Source: Natrinema gelatinilyticum (GTDB lineage: Archaea > Halobacteriota > Halobacteria > Halobacteriales > Natrialbaceae). Taken from it: DNA of 64,000 bases. The translations under genes and the position numbers were made by a program. Every line of letters begins with the position of its first letter. Position 1 is the first letter of the stretch. Of this stretch, positions 37,094 through 47,898 are shown one piece after another. The stretch covers positions 2,728,001 through 2,792,000 of the forward strand of contig NZ_CP100756.1 of the NCBI RefSeq assembly GCF_024266705.1, read 5' to 3'. The notes beneath the pieces were generated by a model. The model did no database searches. It had not been told where the DNA came from and saw only the letters and a list, made by a program, of their open reading frames with translations.

Positions 37094-39370
37094 TCACTGT
37101 GAGTGATCCGGTTCATCGAAGAACGTCCGAAGCAATTCGTGTTGCCCCTTTCGCAAGTGGTTGTGCAACGTCGGCGATGAAACCCCCATCGCGTCGGCGA
37201 CTTCCTCGGCTGTACTCTCTCGTGGCCAGTCGTAGTAGCCGCCGAAATAGGCTGCCCGGAGCGCCGCCTCCTGGCGGTCGGTCAACCGATCCTCGAGGCC
37301 TTCGCGGAATTCGCGTGCGGTCTGGACGGCCCGTTCGACGTCGCGTTTGCCGACCAATTTCGAGTCGGGGAACGCAGCGCGGAGACCGTCGACGAGGGTC
37401 CGGAGGTCAGCGTCGGCCGCACAGTCACCTATGATGGTCGCCACCCCGTCTTCGAAAACTGCCTCGTGGATCGTGACGCCGTACTCGCTGAGCGTGACGA
37501 CCGGACAGGATCCCTCGATGACGAACTCGACGCGACAGCCGTCCTCGTTGGTCTCGACGAGTCGCCGGTCCACGATTCCCGGTTCGTCTTCGGCCAGTTC
37601 GAAGACGTCCTCCGGCGACGCCCCCTCGAGACGCACGTAGTAGAGCTGGGTCGATTCCCCGAGCGGGACCAGCGAGTCGAGTTCGAACCGGCAGTCGAGC
37701 CGCCGCGATGCCACGACGAAGAAGGAGCGATCGTCGCGACAGGTAATCTCGAGTTCGGTCACTCGATCCGATAGCAAGAGGTTCCGCCGGCGAACTGCCG
37801 CGATGGCGTAGCCAATCTGGTTGCCGATCGTCTCGAGCCACTCGCGCTCGTCGTCTTCGAACGCCCCACGGCGGTCGGTCGCGACCGAGAGCGTCCCGTA
37901 GACGGTATCGCCGGAGGCAAGGGACACTCGCGCGAGGGCCCCCTCGAACTCGTCGCCGTCGATCGTCGCCGTGACGTCCCCCGTGACGGTGACCCCCTGG
38001 CCTCGCCGTTCGCCGACGTCCGACATCGGGTGGTCCTTGATCGGGTTTCCTGCGCGAGGCTCACCGTCACCGCTCGGGGTTCGCTCGAGCGGATCGGCGT
38101 CGACGGACGGGGCACCCTCACCCCACTCGTCGGGAACCACTTGCTCGACAGCGTTCGGCTCGATCCCGCTGGATGCCCGCCACTCCCGGCCCTGATCCAC
38201 CACTGTCGCCCGGTCGATCCAGGCGAAGTTGTATGTCCGTCCGTCGACGAGCGCTGTACACGTCTTCGTCTCGATTTCTTCGTGATCGTTCGATTCGAGC
38301 AAGGCGCGAGTGACGTTTCGGTGGCACCGGGCGACCGCGTACCGGTCCGCGAGTTCGTCACGACGCTCGCGCGCGGCCTCGAGTTCTTCGTGAGCGGCCG
38401 TGACGTCGCGCACGAAGACGGCGAAGCCGCGGTGACGGCCTCGGTCGTCCCGAAGCAGCGAAATGACTTCGGTCGCACGAAACAGCGAGCCGTCCTTGTG
38501 GACGCGCCAACCGTTGGTTTCGGTGCCGGACTCTTCGAGGGCCGCCGAGAGGGCCCGTTCTGGCTCACCCTCGGTCACCTCGTCCTCGGGATAAAACGCA
38601 GAGACGTGCGTGCCGACGATTTCCCCGGCACGATAGCCGAACATCGCGGCCGCGCTGCGGTTCCAGCGCTCGACGTAGCCGTCTGGATCGAGACGTACGA
38701 GCGCGTACCGGTCGCTGGCAGCGAGCAACAGACGGACGACGCTATCGTCGCTCACCGCGGGACCGGACCACGGCTCCCCGGAGCGGGGTCTAGAGGGGCG
38801 TTCCACGGCGCCGAAGGCGTCGACGATCTCGGTATCCGTCGGGTCCGCCAGATAGGCCTCGAGGGCTTCGAAGCTCCGCCAGCCACCCGATGCCTTGACG
38901 ACACGGGGGTTGACGTCGTGTTCGACCAGCGCCCTGTGAGCGAAATACTGCCGGAGATCGCTGGTGGAAACGTCGGTGAGACTCGGATCGTCGAACAGGT
39001 CGCTCGCCCGATCGGCGACGTCCGAGACGAGCATCTGGAGCCGACGAGGCGTAACGGTGAAAATCGGGTCGTCGGGCGAGAGGTCGTTGCTACGGGCGTA
39101 CCGCCGGAGTTCTCGTTCGACGTGGGTCGGCAAATACGCAGTCCGGTCTCGTCCGCCGTCACCGTCCGGAACCCGGACCAGATATCGGGGCGGGTCGATG
39201 CGAACCTGCTCTACGTCGTCGACCGTGAGTCGCGTTAGTTCGGGTGGTCGGAGCCCTACATTCGCACAGAGTCGAAGCACCAGCGCCTCGCGGTAGGTCT
39301 CGGCGGCGTCGAGGAACGATTGGTATTCCCGTTGCGTCAGCACTGACGCGTCAGCCCCCTCGAGGCTCAT
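37094..39370 (-). CDS. Bat-type transcription regulator with integrase-like, PAS, GAF and HTH domains
   Basis: 758 residues. Domains in order: a tyrosine-recombinase-like domain (about 10-190, GLRPPELTRLTVDDV) that lacks a complete catalytic set; a PAS domain (about 215-330, WNRSAAAMFGYRAGEIVGTH); a GAF-like domain (about 350-520); the Bat region; and a C-terminal HTH_10 (about 695-750, STAEEVADAMGVSSPTLHNH). Bat of Halobacterium senses oxygen/light and activates the bop regulon. Here it lies between two acs genes on the same strand, so control of acetate metabolism is a reasonable guess. ATG 39370 starts the conserved region. Confidence 0.88.
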   Translation of the reverse strand: MSLEGADASVLTQREYQSFLDAAETYREALVLRLCANVGLRPPELTRLTVDDVEQVRIDPPRYLVRVPDGDGGRDRTAYLPTHVERELRRYARSNDLSPDDPIFTVTPRRLQMLVSDVADRASDLFDDPSLTDVSTSDLRQYFAHRALVEHDVNPRVVKASGGWRSFEALEAYLADPTDTEIVDAFGAVERPSRPRSGEPWSGPAVSDDSVVRLLLAASDRYALVRLDPDGYVERWNRSAAAMFGYRAGEIVGTHVSAFYPEDEVTEGEPERALSAALEESGTETNGWRVHKDGSLFRATEVISLLRDDRGRHRGFAVFVRDVTAAHEELEAARERRDELADRYAVARCHRNVTRALLESNDHEEIETKTCTALVDGRTYNFAWIDRATVVDQGREWRASSGIEPNAVEQVVPDEWGEGAPSVDADPLERTPSGDGEPRAGNPIKDHPMSDVGERRGQGVTVTGDVTATIDGDEFEGALARVSLASGDTVYGTLSVATDRRGAFEDDEREWLETIGNQIGYAIAAVRRRNLLLSDRVTELEITCRDDRSFFVVASRRLDCRFELDSLVPLGESTQLYYVRLEGASPEDVFELAEDEPGIVDRRLVETNEDGCRVEFVIEGSCPVVTLSEYGVTIHEAVFEDGVATIIGDCAADADLRTLVDGLRAAFPDSKLVGKRDVERAVQTAREFREGLEDRLTDRQEAALRAAYFGGYYDWPRESTAEEVADAMGVSSPTLHNHLRKGQHELLRTFFDEPDHSQ

Positions 39371-39494
39371 GGTTCGCTCATTCTGAAGAGGCGAACATAA
39401 CTGTATCGACTCAAGGCCGGTTCTATCACAATTCGACGGTTTGAACGCTGACCGGACGCGAAAGGTTCGCTTCGCAATAATTGATTGGGCGAAA

Positions 39495-41489
<1,995 letters not shown>

Positions 41490-41630
41490 ATCTCGTGCGA
41501 ACCGTAGTTGGTCAAAGGAATAAGCGTTCCTCCAAATCGCCATGCCGTGTGCAATTCGTGATCACCATGCACGCACAATAGGCAAGCCGTCCCCGTCCAA
41601 CGCGAGTGATTCCGCCAGTCGCCCACACCG

Positions 41631-42131
41631 TTAGAGTTCGGTTTGCGTCGAATCGATATCGGTCAGCTCCGCCGGGTCGACGTCGTTGCCCGGTTCGCGA
41701 ACCACGTAGACGTCGTAGCGCTGGTCGTTCGCGACGGGGCTCCCGACGCTCGACTGGGGTGCGATGACCGACCCGGCGTTTTCGGAGCCGATGAAGACGA
41801 CCGACGCGTCGATTTCGCCGGCGATCCGCCGAATCTCGCGAACGACGTTCGTCGTCGAGGTCGCAGTTGGCTCCTCCGAACTCACTCGCTCGATACGAAC
41901 GGTCGCCGCCGGTTCGACGTCGCTGGCGCGACGCTGCATTCCCTCGGCGATCGCTTCCGAATCGAACGGTTCGCCCTCGGTGATCCAGCCTCGGTCCCGC
42001 GCGTACCCGGCGTCGTCCGGAATGACAGTTGCCACGACGACTTCCTCGTCGAGTAAGTCGCCGAACGTCGACGCCCGTTCCAGTGCTTGCGTCGCCAACT
42101 CCGAGCCGTCGAAGGGTACGAGGAGTGACAT
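41631..42131 (-). CDS. UspA-family protein
   Basis: 166 residues. The N-terminus MSLLVPFDGSELATQALERA is Usp-like, but the C-terminal ATP-loop (usually GxxGxxxxxxxGS) is replaced by FIGSENAGSVIAPQSSVG, so nucleotide binding is uncertain. It ends with an acidic tail. It lies 141 bases downstream of the second acs on the same strand. Confidence 0.75.
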   Translation of the reverse strand: MSLLVPFDGSELATQALERASTFGDLLDEEVVVATVIPDDAGYARDRGWITEGEPFDSEAIAEGMQRRASDVEPAATVRIERVSSEEPTATSTTNVVREIRRIAGEIDASVVFIGSENAGSVIAPQSSVGSPVANDQRYDVYVVREPGNDVDPAELTDIDSTQTEL

Positions 42132-42234
42132 ACGTCTAGCTCACACGACAGCGAAGGTAAATGTTCTCCCTCCATCACTGCCCGCCGTCCGTGCCGGCAT
42201 TTTCCGTCGGTATCGCTCGTCCTGTCGCCCGTCT

Positions 42235-42687
42235 TCAGTCCGCTCCGGAGGACGACTCGCTCGCGTTCCCAACGACCAGAACCGTGCGATCTGCCACCCT
42301 GACGACCCGGTCCACCGTGCTACCGAGCAGGGCGCCTTTGAACGACGATCGGCCACGAGCGCCGACGACGATCACGTCGATATCCATCTCGGCGGCGTAT
42401 TCGAGGATTTCCTCGTGGGGGACACCGGTTCGAATCGTCGTTTCGACGGCCACATCGGCATCCGCTGCCGCTGCCTCGAGATCCTCGAGCCAGTCCGCTG
42501 CCCGTTTCCGACGGTGTTGCTCGACCTCATCAGGATCGACGATTCCGGTGTCGTAGGCGGTCCGATCGTCGACGACGGTGATCCCGTACAGGGCTGCGTC
42601 GAATTGCCTCGCGAGTTCGACACCGTGGGTCACCGCCGTCTTCGCGGTTTCGCTCCCGTCGGTCGCGACCAGAATGGAATCGTACAT
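42235..42687 (-). CDS. Universal stress protein (UspA family)
   Basis: 150 residues with the full Usp domain: ILVATDGSETAKTAVTHGV at the start and VGARGRSSFKGALLGSTVDR near the end, an intact ATP-binding loop. ATG 42687 is the first residue of homology; the long upstream frame is Arg/Cys-rich and includes a tandem repeat, so it is rejected. Confidence 0.92.
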   Translation of the reverse strand: MYDSILVATDGSETAKTAVTHGVELARQFDAALYGITVVDDRTAYDTGIVDPDEVEQHRRKRAADWLEDLEAAAADADVAVETTIRTGVPHEEILEYAAEMDIDVIVVGARGRSSFKGALLGSTVDRVVRVADRTVLVVGNASESSSGAD

Positions 42688-42970
42688 GCTCGCCGGTATG
42701 GGACGCCGCGAGAAAGAACTGTGCCCCGCGTGCCCCGCTGGCGAGCGAACGGACCCGATTGCGCCCTCGAGTAGGACGCTCCCAGTGGAACGAAAGCGCC
42801 TCAGCGGGGGTCGTTGATCGTGGCCACGTTGTCCGTTGCGGTCAGAACGTCCGCGCGTTCGCGGGCGCGTAACGATACACAGAACGAACAAACACAGAAC
42901 GAACAAACACAGAACGAACAAACGGAACGAACAAACGGACGAAATAACGAAATCGCGTCCGTTCGGACGG
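42688..42970. other. Intergenic holding a minisatellite
   Basis: Between the UspA gene and the ModE-like gene, both on the minus strand. The only feature seen is the 15-bp tandem repeat at 42877-42934. Confidence 0.5.
42877..42934. repeat. 15-bp tandem repeats (ACACAGAACGAACAA)
   Basis: Three perfect copies at 42877-42891, 42892-42906 and 42907-42921, then a partial 13-bp copy to 42934. The unit is AC-rich, unlike the surrounding GC-rich DNA. It is upstream of the UspA gene and downstream of the ModE-like gene. Confidence 0.95.
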
Positions 42971-43705
42971 TCACCTGTCGTGGCCGCTTCCGTCGTGGTC
43001 CTCGATCGCAATGCCACGGGCTGCAGTTGCCTTCACCGAGGCGACGATCGACCGACCGGACTCGAGTCCCAGTGCCTCGACGCTCCGGCGAGTGACCAGC
43101 GCCACGAGTTCCGGGACCGCTTCGTCGTCGAGATTCGATCCGTTTCCGAGCGCGACCCCCACTCGAGCGACGGCGTCACCAGCCTCGAGCCAGGTAACGG
43201 TTCCGGGGAAGCGGTTTCGGACGCTGGTCCCCCCGGCCGGTGGCGCGTCACTGGGGGAGTGAAGACTGACGGCGTCGGATCGGATCGTCACCGCGGCGGT
43301 CCGGGTGTCGGCGGGAACGACAGCGAGGATCGCCCCGGCGGCGGTCTCGACGGTCGCGAGTTCACCGTCTCGGTCGACGATCGGTCCCGAAAGGACCGTT
43401 TCGTCGACCCGGGCGACGCCCTCGTAGGCCGCGACCAGTCGGTCGAACCGCTCGAGGAGACTCCAAGCGGCCCCCGTCAGGGAACTGCCGCCCCCATCCG
43501 CCCCGCCGCGGGTGCGCTCGACCAGGGGCCCGATCGCCTCCTCGAGCGCCACCACGCGCTGCTGGAGGCGCGGATACGAGCGCTCGAGCGCCTCGGCCGC
43601 ACCGGACAGCGAGCCACAATCGTCGATCGCACGAAGCATTTCGACGTCGCTGCGATCGACGATCACGTCGTCGATTCGAAGGTAGGGGTCGAACTCTTTT
43701 TCCAT
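42971..43705 (-). CDS. ModE-like molybdate/tungstate-responsive regulator
   Basis: 244 residues. A LysR-type HTH as in ModE occupies about 20-80 (AIDDCGSLSGAAEALERSY, PRLQQRVVALEEAIG). Two TOBE-like ligand segments follow (about 110-160 and 175-240, with RSVEALGLESGRSIVASVKA). It is divergent from tupABC, so it probably senses tungstate or molybdate and controls that operon. Start ATG 43705. Confidence 0.82.
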   Translation of the reverse strand: MEKEFDPYLRIDDVIVDRSDVEMLRAIDDCGSLSGAAEALERSYPRLQQRVVALEEAIGPLVERTRGGADGGGSSLTGAAWSLLERFDRLVAAYEGVARVDETVLSGPIVDRDGELATVETAAGAILAVVPADTRTAAVTIRSDAVSLHSPSDAPPAGGTSVRNRFPGTVTWLEAGDAVARVGVALGNGSNLDDEAVPELVALVTRRSVEALGLESGRSIVASVKATAARGIAIEDHDGSGHDR

Positions 43706-44076
43706 GGTCGTCTGGGGTCACGCGGTGAGTCCGGTCGCGGACGTGACCGATCGTATCCGGGTTCGTGTTCGGCCGGGAAGTTCGTTTGCATCGCGGCCGT
43801 CATCTCGACGGTGACAATCGGTCGCATCGTGGCCACCCCCGTGTCGAGGGCCATCGATCGCATCGCGTTTTTGAGCACCTCGACGGCGGTCTGTCGACCG
43901 GTCGAGGATCAGCCTGAGTCGTCTGTCTCCGTCGCGTTCAAAACGGTCGGTAACTCGACCACCTCCGTGGCCCACTAGCTCTCGGCATTCGGAGGCTCTT
44001 CGGTCGGGGAAATCTGAACCAGCAGGAGCGTCACCCGATCCAAAGCTATTTGTGAGGGCTCTCCATCGATATTCCC
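43706..44076 (-). other. Divergent promoter region with a possible gene scrap
   Basis: The right end holds the tupA promoter: AAGCTATTTG (about 44043-44052), about 28 bases before ATG 44077. On the minus strand, 43975-43720 reads TEVVELPTVLNATETDDSG, a TGA, then TAVEVLKNAMRSMALDTGVA, with composition suggesting a decayed C-terminal fragment. I cannot assign it. Confidence 0.3.
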
Positions 44077-45009
44077 ATGACGATACAACGACGACAATTC
44101 GTTGCGGCTGTGGGAACGGGTGCGGTCGCGGGTCTCGCCGGCTGTTCGTCACTGATGGGGACCAACGACGAAAAAGAGGGGGCATCAGTCGCCGGTGAAA
44201 CGCTCACGCTGACGACCACGACGAGTACGTACGATACGGGACTGCTGGGCGAACTCAACGTGCCGTTCCAGGACATGTACGGCGTGACCGTCGATTCGGT
44301 CGCACAGGGCACGGGGGCAGCCCTCGAGACCGCACGGAACGGCGACTCAGACGTGGTGATGGTTCACGCGCGGTCGCTGGAGGACGAATTCATGCGCCAG
44401 GGATACGGCGTGAACCGTCGTGACCTCATGTTCAACGACTTCGTCATCGTCGGCCCGGAGAACGATCCGGCCGGTATCGAGGGCATGAGTTCGGCGGCCG
44501 ACGCGTTCGCGACGATCGCGGACTCGGAAGCAACCTTCATCTCTCGAGGGGATAACTCGGGGACGCACACCAAGGAACTCATCATCTGGGAGCAAGCGGG
44601 CGTCGAACCGGGCGGCGACTGGTATCAGGAAACCGGACAGGGAATGGGAGAGGTTCTGAACATCGCCAATCAACAGAGCGGGTACACCCTCTCGGACCGG
44701 GGCACGTACCTCTCCCAGCGTTCGGAGATCGATCTCGCAATCATCGTCCAGGGACCGATCGAGGGCGGGCCGGAACTCCTCGCCAATCCGTACGGGATCC
44801 TCGCCGTCAATCCGGCGGTCCACGATAACGTCAACTACGACCTGGCGATGGCCTACATCGGGTACATCACGAGTCCACAGGCCCAGGACTTGATCGAGAA
44901 CTACGAAGCGAACGGGGAGCAGTTGTTCTTCCCCCGCGCCCTCTCCGAGGAACCGGACTTCCAGCAGTACGTTCCGGAAGGCTGGAGTGGGAATACGACC
45001 GATAGCTAA
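44077..45009 (+). CDS. tupA: Tungstate ABC transporter, substrate-binding lipoprotein
   Basis: 310 residues. A Tat/lipobox signal ([12 protein letters not shown], then AGLAGC with Cys23) anchors it outside the membrane. The TupA signature [12 protein letters not shown] lies at about 46-57 and contributes the oxyanion site, along with [13 protein letters not shown]. It binds tungstate with high affinity for import, needed by tungsten-pterin enzymes. The start is leaderless from a TATA box near 44043-44052. Confidence 0.92.
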   Translation: MTIQRRQFVAAVGTGAVAGLAGCSSLMGTNDEKEGASVAGETLTLTTTTSTYDTGLLGELNVPFQDMYGVTVDSVAQGTGAALETARNGDSDVVMVHARSLEDEFMRQGYGVNRRDLMFNDFVIVGPENDPAGIEGMSSAADAFATIADSEATFISRGDNSGTHTKELIIWEQAGVEPGGDWYQETGQGMGEVLNIANQQSGYTLSDRGTYLSQRSEIDLAIIVQGPIEGGPELLANPYGILAVNPAVHDNVNYDLAMAYIGYITSPQAQDLIENYEANGEQLFFPRALSEEPDFQQYVPEGWSGNTTDS

Positions 45010-45011
45010 CT

Positions 45012-45731
45012 GTGCCACTCGGTACGTTTACGCCCGTCGTGACGTCGTTTTTCGTCGACTTCCCCTTCGATACGGTGTACGTTCGGAGCATTATCACGGT
45101 CTCGCTGTACGTCAGCGTAATCGCCGTCCTATTGAGCGCTAGCGTGAGCCTCCCAGTCGCCCTCCTCCTGGGATTTACCAGCTTCCCCGGAAAGCGGTTT
45201 CTCACCTCCGTTGTCAACACTGGAATGGGCTTTCCGAGCGTCGTCGTCGGGTTACTGGTCCTGTTCGTCGTCTCGAACCAGGGCCCGCTCGGCGAGTTCG
45301 AACTCGTGTTCACGAAGCAAGCGATGATCATGTCGCAGTTCGTCCTCGCGACGCCGCCGATAACGGCCATCAGCCTCGCGGCCATTTCGGGCGTCGATCG
45401 GAACGTCCGTGACGCCGCTCATGCGCTCGGCGGGACCCGCATCGACGTCGCACTTGTGACGATCAAGGAGGCACGGTACGGAATTGCGACGGCGGTCCTC
45501 GCTGGATTCGGGCGCGCGATCAGCGAAGTCGGGTCCGTTCTCATCGTCGGCGGAAACATCGCGGGCGCGGGTGGCGTTTCGAAAACCCGTACGCTGACGA
45601 CCGCCATCTCGCTCGAGGCCAGGCAGGGTCGATACGAGACGGCGATGGTCCTCGGTGGGATACTGGTCGTCCTCGTCTTGCTCGTCAACGCCGTCGTCGT
45701 TCGACTCGGCGACAAGGGGGTGAAGCGGTGA
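45012..45731 (+). CDS. tupB: Tungstate ABC transporter, permease
   Basis: 239 residues with five or six membrane helices. The EAA loop that contacts the ATPase is seen in [20 protein letters not shown], and the TupB/ModB-like [17 protein letters not shown] follows. The start is GTG 45012, two bases after the tupA stop; the stop TGA overlaps the ATG of tupC. Confidence 0.92.
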   Translation: MPLGTFTPVVTSFFVDFPFDTVYVRSIITVSLYVSVIAVLLSASVSLPVALLLGFTSFPGKRFLTSVVNTGMGFPSVVVGLLVLFVVSNQGPLGEFELVFTKQAMIMSQFVLATPPITAISLAAISGVDRNVRDAAHALGGTRIDVALVTIKEARYGIATAVLAGFGRAISEVGSVLIVGGNIAGAGGVSKTRTLTTAISLEARQGRYETAMVLGGILVVLVLLVNAVVVRLGDKGVKR

Positions 45732-46507
45732 TGGCCCTGGACGTTCTCAGAGCGACTGATGTATCGCTCTCGTACGATCACGAACAGGTATTGCGAGGCC
45801 TCTCGCTCTCGGTCGAACCCGGCGAGGTGGTCGCCGTCATCGGTCCGTCGGGCGTCGGGAAGACGACGTTACTCCGCATCCTCGCGCTGTCGATCAGACC
45901 GGACGAGGGAGCCGTCGAACTCGAGCGGACGAACGCGTGGTCCGTCGACGATGCCGAGCGCCTGTCGATGCGCCGGCGCATCGGAATGGTGTTTCAGAAC
46001 GCGAACCTGTTCGACGCATCTGTCGCACGGAACGTAGAGTACGGACTCCGAGTGCGGCGGTCCTGGTCCGAGCGTTTTCGCGACGAACTCCGGTCCGTCG
46101 TCCGCTCGAACGGCACGGTCGACGCCGTTCGCGAGTCACTCGAGGTGGTCGGACTGGCTGATAAATTCGACCAGAGCACGTCGTCGCTGTCAGGCGGAGA
46201 AGCCCAGCGCGTGTCGTTCGCTCGAGCACTGGCCTACGAACCGGACGTGCTGCTTCTCGATGAGCCCACGTCCGATCTCGACCCGCGGAACACGGCGGTT
46301 ATCGAGGACGCGATAGCCGAGGCACGGACGCAGGGAATCGGGATCGTGGTCGCGACCCACGATATGCACCAGGCCGAGCGCGTCGCGGATCGCGTTGCGG
46401 TGTTGCTCGACCACCGTATCACCGAAATCGGTCCGACGGAGCGGATCTTCCAGCACCCGTCCGACGACCGCACTCGAAAGTTCATTTCGGGCGAATTAGT
46501 CTACTGA
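45731..46507 (+). CDS. tupC: Tungstate ABC transporter, ATP-binding protein
   Basis: 258 residues. Walker A GPSGVGKTT, signature LSGGEAQRVSFARAL, Walker B VLLLDEPTSDLD and the switch His in VATHDMHQAE are all intact. An insertion of about 25 residues lies between Walker A and the signature (RVRRSWSERFRDELRSVVRS). ATG 45731 shares its first base with the tupB stop; GTG 45728 is an alternative. Confidence 0.93.
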   Translation: MALDVLRATDVSLSYDHEQVLRGLSLSVEPGEVVAVIGPSGVGKTTLLRILALSIRPDEGAVELERTNAWSVDDAERLSMRRRIGMVFQNANLFDASVARNVEYGLRVRRSWSERFRDELRSVVRSNGTVDAVRESLEVVGLADKFDQSTSSLSGGEAQRVSFARALAYEPDVLLLDEPTSDLDPRNTAVIEDAIAEARTQGIGIVVATHDMHQAERVADRVAVLLDHRITEIGPTERIFQHPSDDRTRKFISGELVY

Positions 46508-46762
46508 AGTATCGAGATGCGTCGGGCGGCTTCCGGTCTATCACCCCGGCCTCGAAGGGGCGAGCGGTCGTCGCCCTCGGAGACATGCTCCCGAGCCGAT
46601 CAACTGTCGTCTCGTATCGGTCGAAAACGATCGTTTCGACCGTTTCGCTACGGAAATAGCTCGCTTCCCGATCGAAACGGCCAGCGGGTGCGGTTCACGA
46701 CCGGGTCACCCTCGCACCAGGGTGTGACGACTTTTTTGCCACCCCGGCCGGTAGTACCTGCT
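46508..46762. other. Intergenic; promoter of the small protein gene
   Basis: No gene seen. CTTTTTTGCC at about 46729-46738 is placed about 27 bases before ATG 46763. Confidence 0.4.
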
Positions 46763-46909
46763 ATGCGTGACGAAGACGAAATTCGAGAGCAGTACGAGTT
46801 CATAAAAGAAAATCTCGAAAGTGACGAGATGCGCCACGACGGCGTCGAACGGATGTTCACGTATTATAAACGCGCTCTGGGCTGGGTGCTCGAAGAAGAG
46901 CACATTTGA
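46763..46909 (+). CDS. 48-residue acidic helical protein
   Basis: 48 residues, starting MRDEDEIREQYEFIKENL and ending YYKRALGWVLEEEHI. It is predicted to be helical and acidic. Base composition and third-position GC look coding, and the start fits a leaderless promoter. Small proteins of this kind recur in haloarchaea; the function is unknown. Confidence 0.65.
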   Translation: MRDEDEIREQYEFIKENLESDEMRHDGVERMFTYYKRALGWVLEEEHI

Positions 46910-47024
46910 TCGGACCGGTAACGACCCCCTCGGACCGGTAGACCCGGGTGTAGGACGCAGGACTCGTGTCGCCGCTATGCTATCGATTGTCGTTACCTTT
47001 AAGTCCTCACAGCAGAATCTACCA

Positions 47025-47120
47025 CGTGACGCTTCGCTTGGAGGGCCGAAGCGTCAGCGGGGACCAATTCAGGGCGGCAAGCAATCGCGTGTCATTTTCC
47101 GTCACGCGATTTGCTTTCCT
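47025..47120 (+). ncRNA. Candidate structured small RNA
   Basis: In a 490-base gene-free stretch, CCTTTAAGTCC (about 46996-47006) looks like a TATA box. About 27 bases later a structured segment begins. Hairpin 1 pairs TGACGCTTCG (47027-47036) with CGAAGCGTCA (47047-47056), ten pairs without mismatch. Hairpin 2 pairs AATCGCGTG (47083-47091) with CACGCGATT (47103-47111), extended by four more pairs across one bulge. A pyrimidine-rich TTTCCTGTTT follows. No open frame covers it. It matches no RNA family I know. Confidence 0.45.
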
Positions 47121-47377
47121 GTTTCGATACTATTCATCCAAGAGTAACGACTGCTTCAGCCGGCATCGGTCACAGCCACGACCGTCCCGCGTACAGTCAA
47201 TGTAATTGTACCGAAACAAAAACCACACACTGTAAACATGAACAACTCATTATGTGAGATTTAGCGTTCAATTCGTCATAGATGTTATGAGACCTTCGAA
47301 CTCGAAATGAGTCGTATCGATGGTAATACCCCTGTTTCGATCGAAACAACCCGATAGCCTTATTAAAATTCGACAGT
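47121..47377. other. AT-richer intergenic upstream of padR
   Basis: No gene seen. CTTATTAAAA at about 47359-47368 is a TATA-like element about 35 bases before the padR ATG. Confidence 0.4.
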
Positions 47378-47394
47378 AAGTACGATTGGTACTT
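47378..47394 (+). promoter_or_regulatory. Inverted repeat operator in the padR promoter
   Basis: AAGTAC and GTACTT are separated by five bases (GATTG), just downstream of the TATA box and six bases before the ATG. A position across the transcription start suits repression by the encoded PadR protein itself; this is inference. Confidence 0.45.
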
Positions 47395-47399
47395 TCCCA

Positions 47400-47675
47400 A
47401 TGTACGACCTGACAGGATTCCAGCGTGATTTGCTCTACGTCATCGCTGGCGAGGAGGAGCCACACGGACTGGCGATCAAAGAGGAACTCGAACAGTACTA
47501 CGAAAAGGAGATCCATCACGGCCGTCTCTATCCCAACCTCGATACCCTCGTCGACAAGGGACTCGTCGAGAAAGGCCGTCGGGACCGACGAACGAACTTC
47601 TACACGCTCACCCGTCGTGGCCGCCGTGAACTCGAGGCGCGCCGGGAATGGGAGGCACAGTACGTCGATCTGTAA
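47400..47675 (+). CDS. PadR-family transcriptional regulator
   Basis: 91 residues, the size of the minimal PadR winged helix. FQRDLLYVIAGEEEPHGLAI leads into the recognition region, then HHGRLYPNLDTLVDKGLVEK, the family signature, and the wing RRDRRTNFYTLTRRG. It probably represses its own promoter. The ligand and other targets are unknown. Confidence 0.92.
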   Translation: MYDLTGFQRDLLYVIAGEEEPHGLAIKEELEQYYEKEIHHGRLYPNLDTLVDKGLVEKGRRDRRTNFYTLTRRGRRELEARREWEAQYVDL

Positions 47676-47898
47676 CGGACCGCAGCGATCAGATCCATAC
47701 GGTTCCGCGACTATCGGTAGATACCTCGTCATTACTTCACTGTCACGGTTCTCTCACTCTCCGCTCTGCTCTGAAACACGATCAGTGATCGCTGCGCTTC
47801 CACTCCGGTTCGACACCACAGCAGTCGAACCGATTCTCTCGAGTGACGGCTTCCCTCTCGGCGGGTTGCTTATATGCCGTCGCGGTGAATCTGCTTGA

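Noticed and set aside
42877..42934. A CRISPR array
   Set aside because: The units are contiguous 15-mers without spacers, and no cas genes are present.
42235..43017. A UspA protein with a long N-terminal part containing LFVLC repeats
   Set aside because: Those residues come from reading through the 15-bp minisatellite; homology begins at ATG 42687.
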